A stretch of 39,491 nt of DNA from an uncultured Methylocystaceae bacterium (GTDB lineage Bacteria > Pseudomonadota > Alphaproteobacteria > Rhizobiales > Beijerinckiaceae). The position numbers and the translations under genes were made by a program. The stretch lies in NCBI GenBank assembly GCA_903870245.1, contig CAIQCB010000027.1, positions 1-39,491 of the forward strand. The letters are read 5' to 3'. The notes below the pieces were generated by a model. That model saw only the letters and a program-made list of their open reading frames with translations, did not search any database and was not told where the DNA came from. Below are positions 37,140 through 39,491 of the stretch, piece by piece (position 1 is the stretch's first letter; every line of letters begins with the position of its first letter).

Positions 37140-38501
37140 GTTCTGATTGTCGACGATTTTCGCCCCAACCTGAAAATGCTTGAGGTTCGGTTGCTCGCCG
37201 AATATTTCGAGGTCGTTTCGGCGTCTTCCGGCGCGGAGGCGTTGACGCTCTGTCGTGACGGCAAATGCGATATCGTCCTGTTGGATGTGATGATGCCGGA
37301 CCTCAATGGTTTTGATGTCTGCCGACGTTTGAAGGCCGATCCGAAGACCATGCATTTGCCGGTGCTGATCGTGACGGCGCTCGACGAACCATCCGATCGG
37401 CTGTGCGGCCTCGAAGCGGGAGCCGACGATTTCCTGATAAAACCAGTGGACGAAATCGCCTTGATCGCGCGTGTGCGCTCGCTGACGCGCCTCAAGATTG
37501 CGCTGGACGAATTACGCGCCCGCGCGATCTCCTATGCGGGATTAGGACTTGCCGATCCCATAGCCGCGCCGATACGGCAGGAAGACCCGCTTGGACGCAT
37601 CCTGCTTGTCGAGGATCGCCCGGCCTCCGCCGAACGGATTGTTTCCGACCTAGGCGACCGGCATGAGGTCTCGATCGAGCCCAGACCGTCGGAAGCCCTG
37701 TTTCGGGCAGCTGAGGCCTTGCCGGATCTGATCATCCTCAGCCTCGATCTGGAGAATTTCGACGCCTTGCGGCTTTGTAGCCAGCTTCGCTCACTGGAGC
37801 GCACACGCGCCATGCCGGTGCTGGCGCTGGCCGATCGCGATGATCGAAGCCGCATTCTGCGCGGCCTCGATCTGGGCGTAAATGATTACGTGTTGCGTCC
37901 AGTGGACCGCAATGAGCTCATAGCGCGCGTGCGCACTCAATTGCGACGCAAGAGATATGTCGACGCCCTGCGCGACAACGAGCAGAACGCCATCGAACTC
38001 GCCGCCATCGACGCCCTGACCGGTTTGGCCAACCGCCGCTTTTTTGAAAAACAACTCTTCGAGACGCTCGATCGGGCTGCGCATGGCGGACGCGCCTTGT
38101 CGCTGATGATGATCGACATCGATCACTTCAAACAGGTCAACGACCGCTATGGCCACGATGCGGGCGATCATGTTCTGAAAAGCCTTGCGCATAGGATCAG
38201 GGGGATCCTGCGCCGGAGCGACCCGGTGTGTCGCTATGGCGGAGAGGAATTTCTCATTCTGCTGCCGGATACGCCCCTGGCCGTCGCCGAGCGCGTGGCG
38301 GAGCGGATGCGCGCGACGATTGAGTCGACGCCCTTCCGACTGAAGGCAGATGGCGCCCAGGCGATCCCGGTGACGATCTCGATCGGTCTCTCCGATCGCG
38401 GCGATGACGCCAATGCGGAAGCCCTGTTGCGCCGGACCGATCGCGCCCTTTACGCCTCGAAAACCGCCGGCCGTAATCGCGTCACCGTCTCGACCGCCTG
38501 A
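37128..38501 (+). CDS. pleD: Diguanylate cyclase response regulator PleD
   Basis: A 457-residue protein with two receiver domains and a GGDEF domain. REC1 has Asp9-Asp10 and phosphoacceptor Asp53 in IVLLDVMMPDLNG. REC2 (about residues 157-275) is a pseudo-receiver: Ser replaces the phospho-Asp in DLIILSLDLEN, as in Caulobacter PleD, where it serves dimerisation. The GGDEF active site is GGEEF at 371-375, with the product-inhibition I-site RxxD at Arg362-Asp365. It makes c-di-GMP when phosphorylated and, in Caulobacter, drives polar development. It is co-transcribed with divK. No ribosome site is evident; the tandem duplication at its start is noted separately. Confidence 0.96.
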   Translation: MTARVLIVDDFRPNLKMLEVRLLAEYFEVVSASSGAEALTLCRDGKCDIVLLDVMMPDLNGFDVCRRLKADPKTMHLPVLIVTALDEPSDRLCGLEAGADDFLIKPVDEIALIARVRSLTRLKIALDELRARAISYAGLGLADPIAAPIRQEDPLGRILLVEDRPASAERIVSDLGDRHEVSIEPRPSEALFRAAEALPDLIILSLDLENFDALRLCSQLRSLERTRAMPVLALADRDDRSRILRGLDLGVNDYVLRPVDRNELIARVRTQLRRKRYVDALRDNEQNAIELAAIDALTGLANRRFFEKQLFETLDRAAHGGRALSLMMIDIDHFKQVNDRYGHDAGDHVLKSLAHRIRGILRRSDPVCRYGGEEFLILLPDTPLAVAERVAERMRATIESTPFRLKADGAQAIPVTISIGLSDRGDDANAEALLRRTDRALYASKTAGRNRVTVSTA

Positions 38502-38607
38502 GGGGACCGGGCTTCCGGCGGCGGATATGCCCGACGGACTTGCCTGGCGGGAACTCCCCCCATCGAACTTAAGTGAAGCGCTAGCCCGGCGGATTTTTGG
38601 GGTGGAC

Positions 38608-38636
38608 TTGCAGGGCGGTGTCGGCTGAACTATACA
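38608..38636 (+). promoter_or_regulatory. Sigma-70 promoter of tRNA-Ala
   Basis: TTGCAG (38608-38613) and TATACA (38631-38636) are separated by exactly 17 bases, 58 bases before the mature tRNA. It is one of the best -35/-10 pairs in the window. Confidence 0.65.
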
Positions 38637-38694
38637 GCCGGCGTCGACTGCTTCGTCGGCCCGGCCCTCGCCCAGGAGATCGCCCGGAAAAAAT

Positions 38695-38770
<76 letters not shown>

Positions 38771-39181
38771 ATTAAAACAATGACTCAAAGCCGAATTTTC
38801 AGCGGCAAAAAATCCAAAAAATCCAAAAATCGGCACCATGTCGGCACGGGCTTCAGTTCTGCCGCTCTTGGCATTTCCCAGCTACGCGATCCTGCCCTGT
38901 GGCGTCTCCCGGCTAGGGTCGAGGTGCGGCCGTGATCCTGCCCAATGGCGGCGGCGACATGCGGGCGACGATTGCGGGATCGAGGCCTCGATCCTTCCGG
39001 CTGGGCAGTTTCCCGGCGACGACGCCTCGATCATGTGCCTGGCCCGCCCGCGCGGCCGATAGCAGGGCCAGGACGGCCCAGGGCGATCTTGTGGCGGTCT
39101 TTGGCCGGCTGGGGCGGTGTTGGTGCCGGGTCCGGTGGAGACGCGCGCCGGTGGCGCGCTCTGCGGTCTGTGGCGGGGCGA
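38771..39181. other. Left edge of a probable integrated element; no intact gene seen
   Basis: About 410 bases directly after tRNA-Ala(GGC). It opens with an A-rich stretch holding a short tandem repeat (AAAAAATCC, 38809-38830), then two copies of TCGGCAC eleven bases apart (38829-38847), an 18-bp palindrome (38977-38994) and G+C-rich sequence with no credible gene on either strand. No integrase remnant could be recognised. Confidence 0.45.
38977..38994. repeat. Perfect 18-bp palindrome
   Basis: GGATCGAGGCCTCGATCC is its own reverse complement. Half of the motif (GCCTCGATC) recurs about 45 bases downstream near 39026-39034. It lies about 205 bases after the tRNA, within the putative element edge. 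Confidence 0.6.
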
Positions 39182-39491
39182 TCAGGACGGCTTCACGCCA
39201 TCGGCGATCAGTCCGGCCACAATGCGCGACAAGGCGCCATCGAGGCGACGATAAGCCGTCCCCTTGCTCCCGGCGACCTTCGGCGACAGGCGGCCAAATG
39301 GCGCGCCGGTCAGGTCGCAATGAATCCAGAACGCCAGAACGCGGCGCATACCTTCGTCGGCGACATATCGGATCGGCCATTGCATCGCGTCTTCGGCGTC
39401 GGCGAGTTCCTTCGCCCCGACGCCCCGGCTGTAAGATGGATCTGAAAATCGAGTCCCTTCCTTCACGCCCTCGGCCATCGCGTTGCGCTCA
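39182..39491 (-). CDS. Possible DUF6362-like small helix-turn-helix protein (N-terminus may be off window)
   Basis: A reading frame open to the right edge. From an internal ATG at 39478 it gives 98 residues beginning MAEGVKEGTRFSDPSYSRGV and ending VAGLIADGVKPS. The middle ELADAEDAMQWPIRYVADEGMRRVLAFW and the end GSKGTAYRRLDGALSRIVAGL resemble sigma-like helix-turn-helix proteins such as DUF6362, which are frequent in alphaproteobacterial prophages and islands. The four residues before the ATG (ERNA) are also open, so the true start may lie beyond 39491. The family call is tentative. The position next to the tRNA supports mobile-element cargo. Confidence 0.5.
   Translation of the reverse strand, partial: ERNAMAEGVKEGTRFSDPSYSRGVGAKELADAEDAMQWPIRYVADEGMRRVLAFWIHCDLTGAPFGRLSPKVAGSKGTAYRRLDGALSRIVAGLIADGVKPS

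Noticed and set aside
38809-38847. Short repeats considered as a CRISPR or attachment-site array
   Set aside because: Units are 7-9 bases with only two copies each; too short and irregular for CRISPR, and no second tRNA end is visible.
38913-39380. Minus-strand frame of 155 residues at the right end
   Set aside because: Arg/Ala/Pro-rich and overlaps the better candidate frame at 39182-39491; no domain seen.

Overview
The window reads as chromosome of a GC-rich alphaproteobacterium, most likely order Hyphomicrobiales (Rhizobiales). The evidence is the gene content and order: hisB, a DUF2628 gene, hisH-hisA-hisF-hisE and coaA in one operon; hslV-hslU beside it; a DUF3572 gene divergent from divK-pleD; glcD-glcE-glcF with a divergent glcG-like gene; and a Zur with two CxxC motifs. 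I cannot name genus or species from sequence alone.

Layout. 1-6.8 kb: lipid and housekeeping functions, namely a YbbA/YbbP-type ABC exporter divergent from tesA, then thpR, argG (minus), a small exported unknown and zur. 6.9-11.2 kb: typA, a very small Flp-pilin-like gene that is easily missed, a WD40 propeller gene and queG. 11.5-17.9 kb: a minus-strand heavy-metal RND efflux operon (adaptor, pump, outer-membrane factor), with a small exported protein after it and a small unknown ORF before it. 17.9-21.3 kb: a sparse, more A+T-rich accessory stretch with three unrecognised genes (an exported low-complexity protein, a coiled-coil protein and a membrane-anchored protein), several hairpins and a strong orphan terminator. 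21.3-31.8 kb: core genes, with clpB on the plus strand, the minus-strand his-coaA operon, and hslV-hslU-trpS on the plus strand. 31.8-36.4 kb: glycolate oxidase glcDEF plus glcG. 36.4-38.5 kb: DUF3572 and the divK-pleD cell-cycle/c-di-GMP signalling pair. 38.7 kb to the end: tRNA-Ala(GGC), followed directly by sequence that looks like the edge of an integrated element.

How the genes work together. ClpB and HslVU are the protein-quality-control genes; hslV has a candidate sigma-32-type promoter. The his operon supplies most of the histidine pathway after ATP phosphoribosyltransferase and shares its message with coenzyme A synthesis (coaA). GlcDEF oxidises glycolate to glyoxylate at the membrane. 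DivK and PleD couple cell-cycle phosphorelay to c-di-GMP production.

Most of the window is ordinary core genome. The parts most worth a second look are the RND cluster with its two small unrecognised partners, the orphan terminator near 20.14 kb, the misleading upstream start codon before pleD, and the element boundary at the tRNA-Ala gene. No CRISPR array, rRNA, transposase or intact integrase was seen.
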